The position numbers and the translations under genes are program-made. Below the pieces are notes generated by a model. That model searched no databases and had not been told where the DNA came from. It worked only from the letters and a program-made list of their open reading frames with translations. A DNA stretch of 64,000 nucleotides from Pseudeuparius sepicola (Eukaryota > Arthropoda > Insecta > Coleoptera > Anthribidae): NCBI GenBank assembly GCA_963920635.1, contig OY987299.1, positions 17,907,401 through 17,971,400 of the forward strand, in the 5' to 3' direction. Within the stretch, counting starts at the first letter, position 1. Each line of letters opens with the position of its first letter. This document shows positions 12,601 through 23,403 of the stretch, one piece after another.

Positions 12601-15600
12601 AATATTTAATATTCAAAAATAAATGTAGAGATTTTTTATTATGAAGTTACATAAATATGGGAAGTAGCTTTTATAACTTGTAACAAACAAGTAGTGAAAA
12701 CAGTAATTAAATATATTACGTATGTATGTTTGTCTAAGTAATATTGGTATAATTATGCACTATGAGATTTTTCTTTTTTCGCCATAGATAGGTGACAGCG
12801 CAAATAGACACGAGCGCAAGGAGTCTAGCTTATTGATCCATCCAGCAATAGTGGCAAAATTTGCTGTGTTGACAAACTTTTGGCCTGGTTCTAACTGAAA
12901 TATTTGAATTTTAACTTTTTTTGAGGCCAAATGGGCTTAGAAAAAATATCGAAAAAGCAAACATAGACCTATCTTACCCGATACTATTAGATGTATTAGC
13001 ACAGGATATAACAGTATAACGACTAGTATCACCAACCTTTGTTAAAGTCAATTGCAGTTTCACTCAAAGTCATTCGATGTCAGGTAGTATAAAATGGCAC
13101 GGGACGGTATTTAATAAATTGATTTCTGGAAAAACGCCAGAGAAAAATAAACTTCCTCCCCCACACAAGCATTCAGTTGCTTCTGGGGTACTCCTAGTTT
13201 GGAGTATTGTAAGAGAGAATTATTATTATCATCTGTTGACATTAAAGGAAAGGAAAAGCTATGTGCACAATTAACTGAATTGTTTATACAGCCCTTAGCC
13301 GCGACCAAAATGTTAATACAAGAATAGCTTATAATATTGATTGATGAGAAGAACTTATTAACAAATAGACGGAAAGCTTCCCTTGCAGTATTAACTCGAA
13401 AAATCTTATATTGCATTTCCATTGACAGTTTCTCGAGCAGATATCGTAATTTAGTTTTTCGCCACAAATCAGTTTTTGCTTCATAATTCTTGTAAGATAT
13501 TAGTTCTTAAGTGAAATTTGTTGATTTTGATTTGTCTTTCATTGCATTTCGTTGGTGGAGGGTATCTGGTTGATGTTATGGTAAGTTTTATTTAATGTGT
13601 TACGTTGGGATTTTTGAGCACTAATTTATTATTATTTGCTGCATTATTCGTTTAACTTACGAGTTGGGCTTATACAGGATGAATCTGAAATAAGAATATC
13701 AGAAGGCATATCTAAACAATGCATTTTTGTTGAACTGAAGCCATTTACATGACCATACTGTGGAATTTTTAATTGTGAACATGTATAAAATTCAAAGGAT
13801 AAAACTTGACTAATCAATTTGCATTGTCGGCTATTTCTCCCTCACCCTGTATATTAGCTTTTTGTGTAGTGTTTTATCTTTCATTGATTAACATTAATTT
13901 GAATAGTTTAATTTCATTTTCAAAATGATTTCTCAGATTGCATGCCTATGACTAGTTTTGAAAATGAGCGTTTACGGTCCGGCTATACTGTTTTTCTTTC
14001 CTTTTGATGACAGTTTGTTCAGATTATATTCAAGAAGAATTATATGCTTCACTAGTCATTTATTTATTGACAATTTTCAAGGTATTTACTTCTGCTTGGC
14101 TTTACATGAGCTTGACATCAAAATAAATTTAGTTATAAATTTTGTTTTCTTTCCTTTGAAATGCACTAGCACTAGCTTTTACAGCTAGTTGTAAATAAAA
14201 TTCTATTGATACAGGCGACCAAACATGTACTCGTCTTGCTAAATAATTGGACCCCAGAATTGACACATTGGCAGTGGCGTAACTACGGAAGAGTAGGCCC
14301 GTGTTCAAAATTTCAGGTGGACCCCTGTGGTTTTCTTATGTTTAAAAGTGGTGTAACAATGAGAAACATTGTACAGGATGTCCCATTTTCAATACTTTTG
14401 CAAGTTATACCTATTTATATTTTGAAATTCTTACCTCCTAGAAAAAACCGTGTATGCCACTTAATTCTACATGAAAAAATCTATAACGGTCTATTTTTAC
14501 CATTTCAACAAGTTAGCGTATAACGGATAGGTGGGGGGGGGGGGAAATGGCAAATTTTGAAAATCACCTTGTGTTTAAAAAACTAAGGAGGCCGCATGAA
14601 AATTCTGTACACGAGCCATTCTTTTTATGAAAAAGTAGGTTAGTGTCCCGAAAACCGCAACTCCCTATTTCTAAAAATAACGGAGATACCTTGCAAAAGT
14701 ATTGAAAATGGGACACCCTGTAGGTGCATAGAGAATAATCCAACTTAAACTTTGTATTGACCAACAGTTAAAAATAATGCACATTGCTCACTACAGGTCG
14801 AAAAACGCAATTTTTTAGGTCAAAATGTTGAATCACAAACTCGACGCCCCAGGCCTACTGCGGGAACACGAAAACTAAAAATAAAATTTCGAACAGGTTC
14901 TCTTAAATGCAATGGAATGAAAACATGGAATGTTTTCTATTCACTAGGATCGGTTTTCCGAAATCTAGCTAGCCATGAAAACAATTGCCATAGTCAAAAA
15001 TTATTTAAGAGTATGTTAGGGTGCCTTGTGCACCATTAAATTTGTTCGACTGGAGTATTTTTTAAATTTTTGAATTGTGCTAGTTACTGACTTGTTTGCT
15101 ATTATAGTTTGTTACAAAAATTGTTTTTTAATATTCCAGTTGGAAAAATTTAAGGGTGCTCAAGACAACCTAACAATTCTCTTAAATAATTTCTGACTAT
15201 CAATTGTAAATTTTGAACAATAAAAGATACAGAAAATCTTTTCCTATAAAAGTTGTTGAGAATGATAAGGACTTTCAATATTTAGGAAAAAATGGTATGT
15301 TTCTGGGGAAAAATATTGATGACGTCACAGCTTCCATTTCTCCAAACAACAAAAAAGCAAATTTTTGGTCATAATTGGGCCTTATAGTATGTCCCATTTA
15401 AGAACCCTTATTGTTCGAAATTTTATTTCCAATTTTCGTGTTCCCGCAGTAGGCCTGGGGTATTGAGTTTGGATCATCCTGTAGGTACATTTACTCGTCG
15501 GTTATTACGTAGCACTACATCAATCGGCTCGCATCGGAAAAACCGAAATTTATGCGCCCTGCATGGATATTGGTGGCGGTGGGCCCCTCGCAGCTCTAGA

Positions 15601-17900
15601 CCCGTGTTCACCGCACACTCTGAACACCCTGTAGTTACGCCACTGCACATTGGTAATTTGGTCCATATGTATTGCTGCTTCTTCCAAAGTTTTTTGTATG
15701 GGCGTATAGACAGAAATAAGCCAAAAATAAATTCGTTTTGATTCGATTTTTTTGGAAATGTCCGAAAATTCATCTTACCCAAAACGCCCTAATACATCCC
15801 TGATTTTTTCTGTCAGTCCAGACAATCTAGGGAGTTGGGCAAATGTCAAACTAACTGTCAACGTTCTGTCTATTTGGTGAGACGACAATACTTTTGATGC
15901 AGTTTTATTTCCAGCCTAAATGAAATCCAACTGAAGGAGGTAATGTTAAGAAAAGTGCATTTTTTTCTTTTTTTTTATGGAACCCCATTAAAATGTTACA
16001 CTGACACGTATCCAGAAAGAGAGGGTCTTTTAAAAAATTCAAAGAAAATCATAAGGACATAAAAAAACAAAGTTGTTTGCCATAGGAGCCAAATTGTTTA
16101 CATCTAGAAAAAATGAATGTTGCCAATTTATGGCAAAAATTTGCCTAAAACTTTTATAGAATAACGAATATTTACGAAAACGTAAGCACCCTGCCATACT
16201 TTTTACTCACCCTGTATATTATTATTATGCATGCAGAATGTTATAAAAATTGTTTTTTTATGAAAATGTGTGCTTTGTTAGTTAGAAAATCTATTTTTTT
16301 TTCCAAAACATCGGGTATTTCAGCCTGTTCCCACATTTTTTCTCTTGCTTCTGGCATGTACACTCTATTCAATCAAAATGCAAGTTGGGAGTAAACATTT
16401 ACACGATGGAAACACGTGAACAATTTTGTGGACTAATACGGGGCAGGGCCGCATTAAGGACGATCTCTATGAATTTTATAATATAAAATATTAAAATAAT
16501 ATGCCCCAATATTAAGAACTTTAAAAACAAACTTTTATGGCACACCTAGTCATTCACTTACCTGCAAATTTCTACTATTAACACAAATCGTAGCTCCAAC
16601 AATTAATAAACAGCGAAAGAATTATATCGGAAAAAATTAAAAGTCCACGTCTTGCAACTCAATACACCTCTGTAATAAATAACGACTCGCTGAACTGAAA
16701 ACTTTATTGCCAACTAGCCAATAGCAAGCCGATCACGTGCTAGCCATGCAACAACTTTTGTTTATCTTTCACTTGCGTTTAGTTTGAATAGAGTTTAGTT
16801 TGTTTATATTTTCTAATTTGTTTTTGCATCAATCAGATAAAAAATGTCTTTGTGGCGGAAATCAAGTTTTTAAACATCTGTATTTTCGAAAAACAAACAT
16901 GTTACTTATAGTATGAAAAATGAAATAGCAATGACCAAATGAACATAAGAGAGACAAGAGCAAGTGGGTAAACTTTGTCTCTAATTATTGTTGGCTGTTA
17001 CTTCTCAAATATTAACAATAATTGTAATAATTTTACTTAATAAAGCGTTTATTATACTGACAATCTAGTCTCATAGTAGATGATTATAGAGGATGGTTAA
17101 GTCTTGATTTTTTAAACAGTATATCTGCAAATTGAGTTAACAAGAGGGAAAACACTTTTCATGTGTATTCTTGCTGCTTGCAAAATAAATAAGATTACTC
17201 GCCTAGGGCTCGTTTCATAATAATTCTCATACTCTATGTCTTCATAGCTATTATTAAATGTGCTCGTTGCATAATATACTATTAGATTGCTCTGTCAGCA
17301 ATGACTATGCGCTAAAAGTTAAATTGAATGGCCTAGAAATACGAAACGAATATAAGTGACCATGAAATTAGTAATAGAATTCCGCTTGCAGAGAGCAACG
17401 CTGGCAGCGTGACTCACTTAGTGACGAGCGAACACCCGCTGGCCATCGCACCGGCCCTCCAGCGACTGTCCGAAGACTCCTCATGCCAATACCAATCGCA
17501 GCCGGCGCTGAACAACTCCCCGGTGTACAACAACGTGACGCCCGCCGCCCCGATACCGCTGGGCAAGTCGCATAGCTACGGCGACAACCTGAACACGACC
17601 ATCGACAGGCCGTCGGAGGTCGGGGCGACTAAGGCGGCCGTGGAGGATCTCCACCTGGATCCCGTGGTGTTGCGGGAGGGCCACATATTGGCCAACATCA
17701 ACGACAAGGTGAAATATCCCGATTTGAAGTTGGACAACGACCTGACGTTTCAGGAGAAGGAGAACAGTTTGTTGAGTGCGAGTCGGTTGAGACTGTTGCA
17801 AGACACGACGATGATAGAGAGCGCGTTAGATCTCGATTCGTTAGAGGACTCGAGCATAGGGACTAACAGCCAGGCTGGACTTATGAAAATCGTGGTGTGA
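6684..17900 (+). CDS. app: DHHC palmitoyltransferase, ZDHHC9/14/18 type (approximated)
   Basis: Membrane S-acyltransferase that transfers palmitate from CoA to cysteines of target proteins; in Drosophila, app acts at the cell cortex on Fat/Dachsous signalling (family knowledge). Exons read from the sequence: 6684-6841, 6902-7062, 7264-7448, 7502-7613, 7695-7849, 8748-8869, 8924-9014, 11754-12359 (stop). All junctions are GT/AG with matching phases, giving 529 residues. The ATG at 6684 follows an in-frame stop at 6678. The N-terminus has the family's RKWE...GRN signature and two hydrophobic segments. Exon 3 carries the Cys-rich domain (C138, C141, H151, C152, C155, C158) and catalytic DHHC at about residues 163-166. 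Exons 4 and 5 encode membrane segments 3 and 4, and exon 6 has the conserved GSFTGKRG...NPYSKGN block. Two C-termini are possible: the read-through exon 8, or a distal exon ending at 17900. Very sure of the family; fairly sure of the ortholog. Confidence 0.93.
9318..9735 (+). repeat. Dispersed repeat W, copy 1
   Basis: About 420 bp in app intron 7 matching 50690-51085 in inverted orientation: shared words include AAAATGAGTTGTAGTCATAG, GCAATAGGGTTTTTATTTTA and GACAAAATCGGGACTTCTTA. No frame conserved. Confidence 0.7.
9829..9950. repeat. Small MITE, about 120 bp
   Basis: GAATGTTCGG...CTACGTCACAACT at the left pairs with AGTTGTGACGTAG...CCGAACATTC at the right; the centre contains repeated CGTATAGTCGTATAG. 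Confidence 0.65.
10565..11356 (-). pseudogene. Decayed Tc1-like transposase
   Basis: Read on the minus strand from about 11356: [11 protein letters not shown]...[12 protein letters not shown] is the N-terminal HTH, followed after a frame change by [17 protein letters not shown] (second HTH). Next comes [15 protein letters not shown] (10800-10850), carrying the Asp of the WSDE motif, then [11 protein letters not shown] at 10565-10597, the second Asp motif of the DDE/D family. Several frameshifts separate the blocks, so the gene is inactive. Lies in app intron 7. A TACAGTGTGACCCATTCTG sequence at about 10346 may be the distal terminus; the other end was not found. Confidence 0.8.
11754..12359 (+). 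CDS. app: app exon 8, proximal C-terminal exon
   Basis: The acceptor after the pyrimidine-rich tract at 11740-11753 continues the phase of exon 7 ([19 protein letters not shown]...). The exon encodes a cytoplasmic tail of about 200 residues rich in Pro, Arg and Tyr, ending ...YIQEHFD at the stop 12357-12359. It is markedly richer in GC than its surroundings, as expected of coding DNA. An AATAAA lies near 12616. Inside it, an AAAAG/GTATGC donor at 12016/12017 could splice out to the distal exon at 17.4 kb, so this exon may be used in a long (terminal) and a short (internal) form. Confidence 0.85.
   Translation, partial: NGPIHSSMNNTDVTGIYRQTTENTGTYSPFRKHLYRAQQIIPSKNCASPKVIPSQVPLLPSYEFVKTHLRNPSLENFKGSRSMPQLKRYAGPIEDCCEQDFVYAQNPHVGQIVQHRHVPPPVPDDEQFTRPYTPPEKRYSSNFGQKVYEKKAKYQRPRSCIYETVHELTDAAVKDRSMPNVRVSKFPTPEFQHMYIQEHFD
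12360..14263. other. app 3' UTR/intron, no gene
   Basis: 3' UTR of the proximal app isoform to about 12640, then AT-rich intron. A possible short element lies between TACAGGATGAATCTGAAA (13674) and CACCCTGTATATT (13844). Frames here have no recognised product. Confidence 0.5.
14372..14722. repeat. Foldback with TACAGGATGTCCC ends
   Basis: Left arm starts TACAGGATGTCCCATTTTC and right arm is its inverse, ending GGGACACCCTGTA. Arms are about 140 bp. A run of G (14533-14542) sits near the centre. No coding potential. Confidence 0.75.
14791..15484. repeat. Inverted-repeat element inside the hAT element
   Basis: CCCCAGGCCTACTGCGGG at about 14848 is repeated inverted at about 15445 together with about 50 bp of flanking sequence. 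The left part (about 14750-14840) also aligns with 18330-18410, half of another foldback, so this is a mosaic of two families. Confidence 0.65.
15654..17391. other. app intron, no gene
   Basis: AT-rich; nothing coding recognised. CACCCTGTATATTATTATT near 16208 looks like one end of a CAGGGTG-type repeat without its partner. Confidence 0.5.
17392..17900 (+). CDS. app: app distal alternative 3' exon
   Basis: GC-rich open frame in AT-rich surroundings, preceded by a splice acceptor (AG ending at 17391; tandem AGs at 17393 and 17395). It reads [21 protein letters not shown]... and ends ...AGLMKIVV with the stop at 17898-17900. It contains serine-rich, acidic tail sequence with no membrane segment. 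The acceptor ending at 17395 is in phase with the donor after 12016 in exon 8 (total 583 residues). The stronger-looking acceptor at 17391 would need a preceding exon of a different phase that I did not find. An AATAAA is present near 17998. Assignment to app rests on position, strand and phase, not on recognised homology. Confidence 0.65.
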
Positions 17901-18041
17901 GTTTGGCGGCGTGCGGGGAGGTCGTTGTAGTCCATTAGCAAAATGTTTGGGGTTAATTTTATTTTACATGAAATTCATCCGTGAACGAAGGCAGGAAAAT
18001 AAATTTTCTGTATGTGATGTTTTTAATGTCTTAAGACTCAA

Positions 18042-18418
18042 TGTACAGCACGTACGTGGCGATTCAACATTTTGACCCATAATATGTTTTTTTTTCGATC
18101 TGTAGCGAGCAACACGCATAATTTTAAACTTTTGGTCAATACATATTTTAATCTAAGTAATTACTCACATTTTGAGATAAAAATTATTTAAAAATATTTA
18201 TCACAATGACCATCATTAGGTTTTTTGCACAGGTGCTGATGACGGCTATTGTGATAAATATTTTTAAATAATTTTTGTTTCAAAATCAAAATGGGAGTAA
18301 TAACTTATTAAAATTTGTATTGACCAAAAGTTTAAAATTATGCGTGTCGCTCGCTACAGATCGAAGAAAGCCATTTTATGGGTGTCAAAATGATGAATCA
18401 CCACCCACGTGCTGTACA
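18042..18418. repeat. Foldback with TGTACAGCACG ends
   Basis: Left TGTACAGCACGTACGTGG pairs with right CCACGTGCTGTACA; inner words ATTTATCACAATGACCATCA-like and TATTGTGATAAATATTTTTA also pair. Half of this family is present at about 14750-14840. Confidence 0.75.
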
Positions 18419-18995
18419 GGGTGTACCATTTTGGGTGCTTTTCTCAAAAATCTCGGTTATTATTAAAGCTAGAGGGTTGCGGTTTTCACGTCATTGTACT
18501 ACTTTTTTGAGAGGAATTTGGTGGACCATTCAGATTTTAGATAAGTTTTATAGTTTCCGCGCATTGGCGCAGGACTGAAATTTTCGATTTTTTGGAAACC
18601 TCTCTCCTGGCTACAACTTATATACATATACATATAGACAAATTTAATCAACTATTTTTATAGATTTTTTGGCGTAGAATCGAATGGAATAATTAGTTTT
18701 TTGGTAGCGTTAATAGTAAAAAAATTGCCCCATTCAATTCCCCCAGCCTACTTAGATTTTCAGGGGTGTTAACACGAAAAACCAGACGCACTGTATATAA
18801 GTTGTAGCCAGGAGAGAGGTTTCCAAAAAATCTAAAATTTCAGTTCTGCGCCAATGCGCGGAAGATATAAAACCTATCTAAAGTCTGATTGCTCCACCAA
18901 ATTCCTCTCAAAAAAGTAGTACAGTGACATGAAAACCGCAACTCTCTAGCTTTAATAATAACCGAGATTTTTGAGAAAAACACCCAAAATGAGTC
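18415..18995. repeat. Foldback with TACAGGGTGTACCATTTTGG left end
   Basis: Arms of about 210 bp: 18415-18625 is repeated inverted at 18790-18990, including CCTCTCTCCTGGCTACAACT. It shares TGTACAGG with the preceding foldback, so they overlap end to end. Confidence 0.75.
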
Positions 18996-19645
18996 TTAAT
19001 ATGGACTAGAGCAGGCCTTAAAAGTTCTTTTCAAGCATAATTACTATTTTGTATAATTTTTATTATATTTAAAGCTAAATATTTATTTTTGTATATAACG
19101 TGAATCTGTTACTATATTTATACATCTGACTTTTATTATTCAGAAAAAATGTGAAGCCGATAAGTCTTGATCTCACAATATGAGTACTCGCTTTAGCCAT
19201 CTCATGCCAGTGTTGAAAATGTTGTGCACAAGAGAATAAAACTTTTTTATGGCAAACATGTAACCGGTAATTTCTTGTGATCTACGCTCTCAAACGAGTG
19301 ATCTTTGTTGTAACTGTTTTATGAATCACGGCATAGAGACAAGCTCAACTGTATTCAAAATGACAATATTTTAATAACATTACACTCCTACCCTGAAAAA
19401 AATAAGTATATGAATGTACAAAATCTATTTATGTAATTTTTATTTTTGTTTATTTTTACGATAAATGAAATGGTATATATATACATTTGTAAAATAATAA
19501 ATAAATCATTACTTAAAATAATATTTTTCTACTTCCATACTTTGATTTTTGTTCTTTTTCCATACTTTATTAGGCATGTACTCTGTACTATAATGAGGTT
19601 CATTATGAATACAGATTTTTCATTACAAGTCCAATCTGGGCCGAC

Positions 19646-19786
19646 ATTGGGAGAATTTAAAGTCAACAAAAATATGTGATGGAATCCATCAAGCCAATCA
19701 CAAGTGTAGAAATTTTTGAACCGGCCAATCACATTGCATTGGTGGATTCCATCACATATTTGTGTTGACTTTAAAAACTCGCCCAT
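19646..19786. repeat. 140-bp MITE
   Basis: TGGGAGAATTTAAAGTCAAC at the left is the inverse of GTTGACTTTAAAAACTCGCCCA at the right; ATGTGATGGAATCCA also pairs with its inverse at 19742-19756. Confidence 0.7.
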
Positions 19787-19791
19787 TATAT

Positions 19792-20110
19792 TAGCGCTGT
19801 TTCAAGCGATCGCCACTGGTGCCACATGATGAAAAAATCGACAGGGTGGTTTAATATTAAAAACACCATTGTTGCAGGGTGTTTTACAAAATAAGAACAT
19901 GCACATGTGTCTGTTACAACAAGTTTAATATCTAAAATAAAATTATGTTCCTTTGATTTGACAAGTTTACATGACATATTTCCATAGATTCTAATTCTAA
20001 GAAGCATTTCAAGAAAACCAATGATGTTTTGAAACAAGTATACACTTTTTTGCAAATGAAAGGATGCACTAAAATGATGGACCTGCAAGAGTAAAAAGAT
20101 AATCTCAAAA
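19792..20110 (-). mobile_element. CTGGACCAACACTATATT family, partial inverted copy
   Basis: GCGCTGTTTCAAGCGATCGC, CACCATTGTTGCAG and AACATGCA...CTGTTACAAC are the reverse complement of the right third of the elements at 30901 and 42977. The terminal 25 bp and the left part are missing. Confidence 0.65.
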
Positions 20111-20403
20111 AGTTATGGCTAAAAGCACGATCCAAGAACAGCGCAAGTGCCACTTAGAAATTGACATTTTCAGATTATTCTCCATCACAGAAAACAGAGT
20201 GGTACTAAATTACAGTTCAGCAGCTTGATTATGTTGGGAGATATTGCTATAATTAAATTTCAAAAAAAGAACTACAATGCCCTGTATCTCGGTAACTATT
20301 GAAATTTGGCCCATAGTTGTTAAGCTCAATCATAATATTTTGACGCCCCCTACCTGCTTCTACGAGATTGCCCCATACTTACTGGACACCCTGTACCTAC
20401 ATT

Positions 20404-22467
20404 CCCAAGTAGCACATTCGGTGCGCTATTCTGCTTATAACTTTATAAAAAGTATATTGCGGCAATTAATATAGCCAATTTTTTATATTAAGCAAATATA
20501 TGATACCAAATTAATTGCTTATTCAGTAAATTAGCCAAATAACGTTGCTGTTAAAACAACTTTACAGTATTTTTATAAAGGTGCTTCATTGCGCCATTTT
20601 ATATAGCATCAGTTTTACTTCGTAAAAACGGTATTAGAAGCCTTTATATAGAATAAGTAAAACAGATTTGTAAGAGTTATATAAACTTGCATATAGATTC
20701 TATAAAGTAATCTAATACTCCAACTTTTGCTTTATTGTGGCTGGATACCTTCCTTGTTTATGGAGGTTCCTATAGAGTTTTAAGCGTGATTAAAGTATAA
20801 TTTCTCAGCAATATAGTTGTTTAAGACAAATAGCTTTAAATATAGCTTTAGTATAGATTATGTATAAAAGCTTTGTAACTATCACCAAGAGAATATTTTC
20901 TGTAGCAAGTATTTAGTTGAAATGCTCTTTTAGAACTATATACCAGCAGATGTTTTAACTGTAAAAAGTATTTTTTCAGCTTTTCTGTCTCATAAGCTCC
21001 AAAATTAGTATAAGAGTAACATGCGGTGTTGTTTTTGAAATATTCTTTAATAAAATATGGACAAGTGCTGCAAAAAAATTAAAACAAATTGGACATTCTA
21101 AATGAAAGGTGAAATTGGCATTAAAAAAGATTCTGGAAGAATCGAACTCTCAAGCTACTAATTGAATCGAACCAACTCAAGTATTATTTTTTGTGATTAG
21201 CGTTTAATTTATTCACAATCTAGAGAAAAAGTTAAAAGATTAATAAATCACGTTATATTATTATTTACTTGGGTGTTATTCGGCTAGTTCCCAAAATGAA
21301 CTTATTGCAAAATGTGTGTTTAACGATATTATTATTTACTTGGGTGTTATTCGGCTAGTTCCCAAAATGAACTTATTGCAAAATGTGTGTTTAAAAAATC
21401 AAATAAAAAAGAAAATATATCTAACGTCCAACGAGAGATGGCACTGGAGACATAAATTCAATGAAAAAGGAAGACTACAAATAGTAAATTCATGAGATAA
21501 TAAAGCATTATTATTTATTATAACTTCTTTAAATTCTCCTGATAATTTATAATTGCAGAATAAGCCGCTATAAAACAAATGACACCTTAATGCAGAACAG
21601 TGCTCTTCAAACGATTTATAAGTGATCGTATGGTGACCTTTTTGAAAGAAGCCATTTTGTATAGTGGAAAAGAAGGCGATAGGGCGGCCATATCGATATG
21701 TTCAATAATTTTTTTAACGTTAGAAGAACATTTTTGCATTATTGTTATGATAATTAGTTACAATACATTCAGAATATGTAACGCTATTTACTTGAATACA
21801 GGAGTTGTGAAAAAACGGGAAAAAATAAAAAAAATATTTTTTTGTTTAAATTAATTTCAAGGAATTTTTGAGGCACAGTTGTTATTATTTCGCACTAAAA
21901 TAAGTGGTTTTACCACAAAACTTTGTTGGCAGATGAATTTCGAGTCCAGGGCGAACAATAAAATTAATAATAATATACAGGCAAAAGAGTCTTCTGGCGG
22001 ATTCTTATTAGGTACCAAATTCTATTTCGTTATTCAACAAAGTCGTCATATTTCTGTTTGTGAGTGTGAGAACACAGAACACAAAAATGATTTTTTTAAA
22101 GATTTGTTCGTCAATATATACTTTTTAAGCTGTTATAAATTTTGTTTCTATCATGTAAATACCTCTAATATAACAATTTAAAGAAGATTATTAGAATAAC
22201 TGAATAACGCCTTCTTAGTGGCTGTATAACATATTTTATAAGGGCTGAAAAGACCTAATAAAGAAGCAATTTAGTTACTATTTCAGCTTGTTTTATAACC
22301 CTTTATAGAACTTAAAAGCTGTATAAATGGGGGCCTTTTTTGGGTATATTGATATTTCATTAGTGCTGAAAGATTGTTTACAACTCTTAATTATATAGCT
22401 TGAGGCTATATAAAAAAGCGGTATAGATACTGTTACAGCTTTTAAAAAACAATTTGTGCTACTTGGG
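20404..22467. mobile_element. 2-kb element with CCCAAGTAGCA ends
   Basis: Starts CCCAAGTAGCACATT and ends TTTGTGCTACTTGGG. The interior is AT-rich with repeated TATAAAG-rich words and no transposase. It contains a 71-bp tandem duplication at 21255-21394. The same terminal 11 bp end the repeat that fills mei-41 intron 2 (61834-61844). Confidence 0.6.
21255..21394. repeat. 71-bp tandem duplication
   Basis: Two copies, essentially identical, starting ATATTATTATTTACTTGGGT at 21255 and 21326. Confidence 0.85.
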
Positions 22468-22493
22468 ATTTTATCTGTGGGTAGGTATCATCT

Positions 22494-23268
22494 TAGTAGA
22501 TAAAATAACGAGTTTTGCAGCCAGAAAGGTATATATTAACTTCTTTTTATAATACCAAGCTTTCGGTCTACTTCGTGACCTTCATGAGGGCATTTACAGG
22601 ATTAAAAAGGTTAAAAACATTCTTCATTCCATTAATAATGTGGTTAGGAAAAAGTCCAAGTCTTCTACATTCTAACAGGAAAATCTTGCGATTTGATGTA
22701 GCTGCTTTTTGTTTAAGGAGTTTGCTGTAATTCTTCAGTTTTAGAACAGTTTCACGGCCATGAATAGCTTATTTATTATTATTTTATCTACTAAGTAAAA
22801 ACACACAGCCGTAAACTAGCTATTTATTGAAGAAATTGAGTTTTTAAACAATCCATCAAGAATTTCAAGAAAATTCATACACTACGTCTTTCATTTGGAT
22901 TATATTACCAAACATTCATTTACCTTCTTTTTTAACTCTGGTTTTGGAATATTATATCTACTGTCTTATGGCATTTTTCCAAGAAATTGAAGCTATTCAT
23001 GGCCGTGAAACTGTTCTAAAACTGAAGAATTACAGCAAACTCCTTAAACAAAAAGCAGCTACATCAAATCGCAGGATTTTCCTGTTAGAATGTAGAAGAC
23101 TTGGACTTTTTCCTAACCACATTATTAATGGAATGAAGAATGTTTTTAACCTTTTTAATCCTGAGCTTGGTATTATAAAAAGAAGTGAATATATATACCT
23201 TTCTGGCTGTAAAACTCGTTATTTTATCTACTAAATAAAACTACACAGCCGTAAACTAGCTATTTATG
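22494..23268. mobile_element. Penelope-like fragment in an inverted pair
   Basis: On the + strand 22976-23160 reads EIEAIHGRETVLKLKNYSKL, then KAATSNRRIFLLECRRLGLFPNHI, a pattern like the N-terminal region of insect Penelope-like retroelement proteins. The same segment, nearly identical, lies inverted at 22494-22770. A 50-bp direct repeat (ATTTTATCTACTAA...CACAGCCGTAAACTAGCTAT) occurs in the spacer (22774-22828) and after the right arm (23217-23268). Family assignment is from remembered motif style, so moderate. Confidence 0.55.
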
Positions 23269-23370
23269 GTAGGTATTATCTGTATATCGTGGGTTTTCTG
23301 TTTACTCTCTAAAAACATCCGAATAAGACAAAGTGATCCACTAGAAGGATTCTTCGAATAAAGCTGAAAC

Positions 23371-23376
23371 TTTAAT
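23371..23376 (-). terminator. Possible POLR3B polyadenylation signal
   Basis: ATTAAA on the minus strand (TTTAAT on the plus strand) about 30 bases after the stop codon. Weak, by position only. Confidence 0.3.
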
Positions 23377-23403
23377 TAAAATTATATATTTACAACTTAA
23401 AAA

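Larger units (their letters stand above)
14272..15645. mobile_element. Non-autonomous hAT element with nested foldbacks
   Basis: Begins CAGTGGCGTAACTAC and ends GTAGTTACGCCACTG. It is flanked by a perfect 8-bp direct repeat, CACATTGG, at 14264-14271 and 15646-15653, the target-site size of hAT transposons. No transposase frame inside. It contains two foldbacks: 14372-14722 and 14791-15484. Lies between the two alternative 3' exons of app. Confidence 0.85.

Noticed and set aside
17481..17801. 106-codon minus-strand frame
   Set aside because: Antisense shadow of the app distal coding exon.
21255..21394. Possible CRISPR-like repeat
   Set aside because: Only two adjacent copies without spacers; eukaryotic context.
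22515..22730. 71-codon + frame
   Set aside because: It is the antisense copy of the Penelope-like segment created by the inverted duplication.
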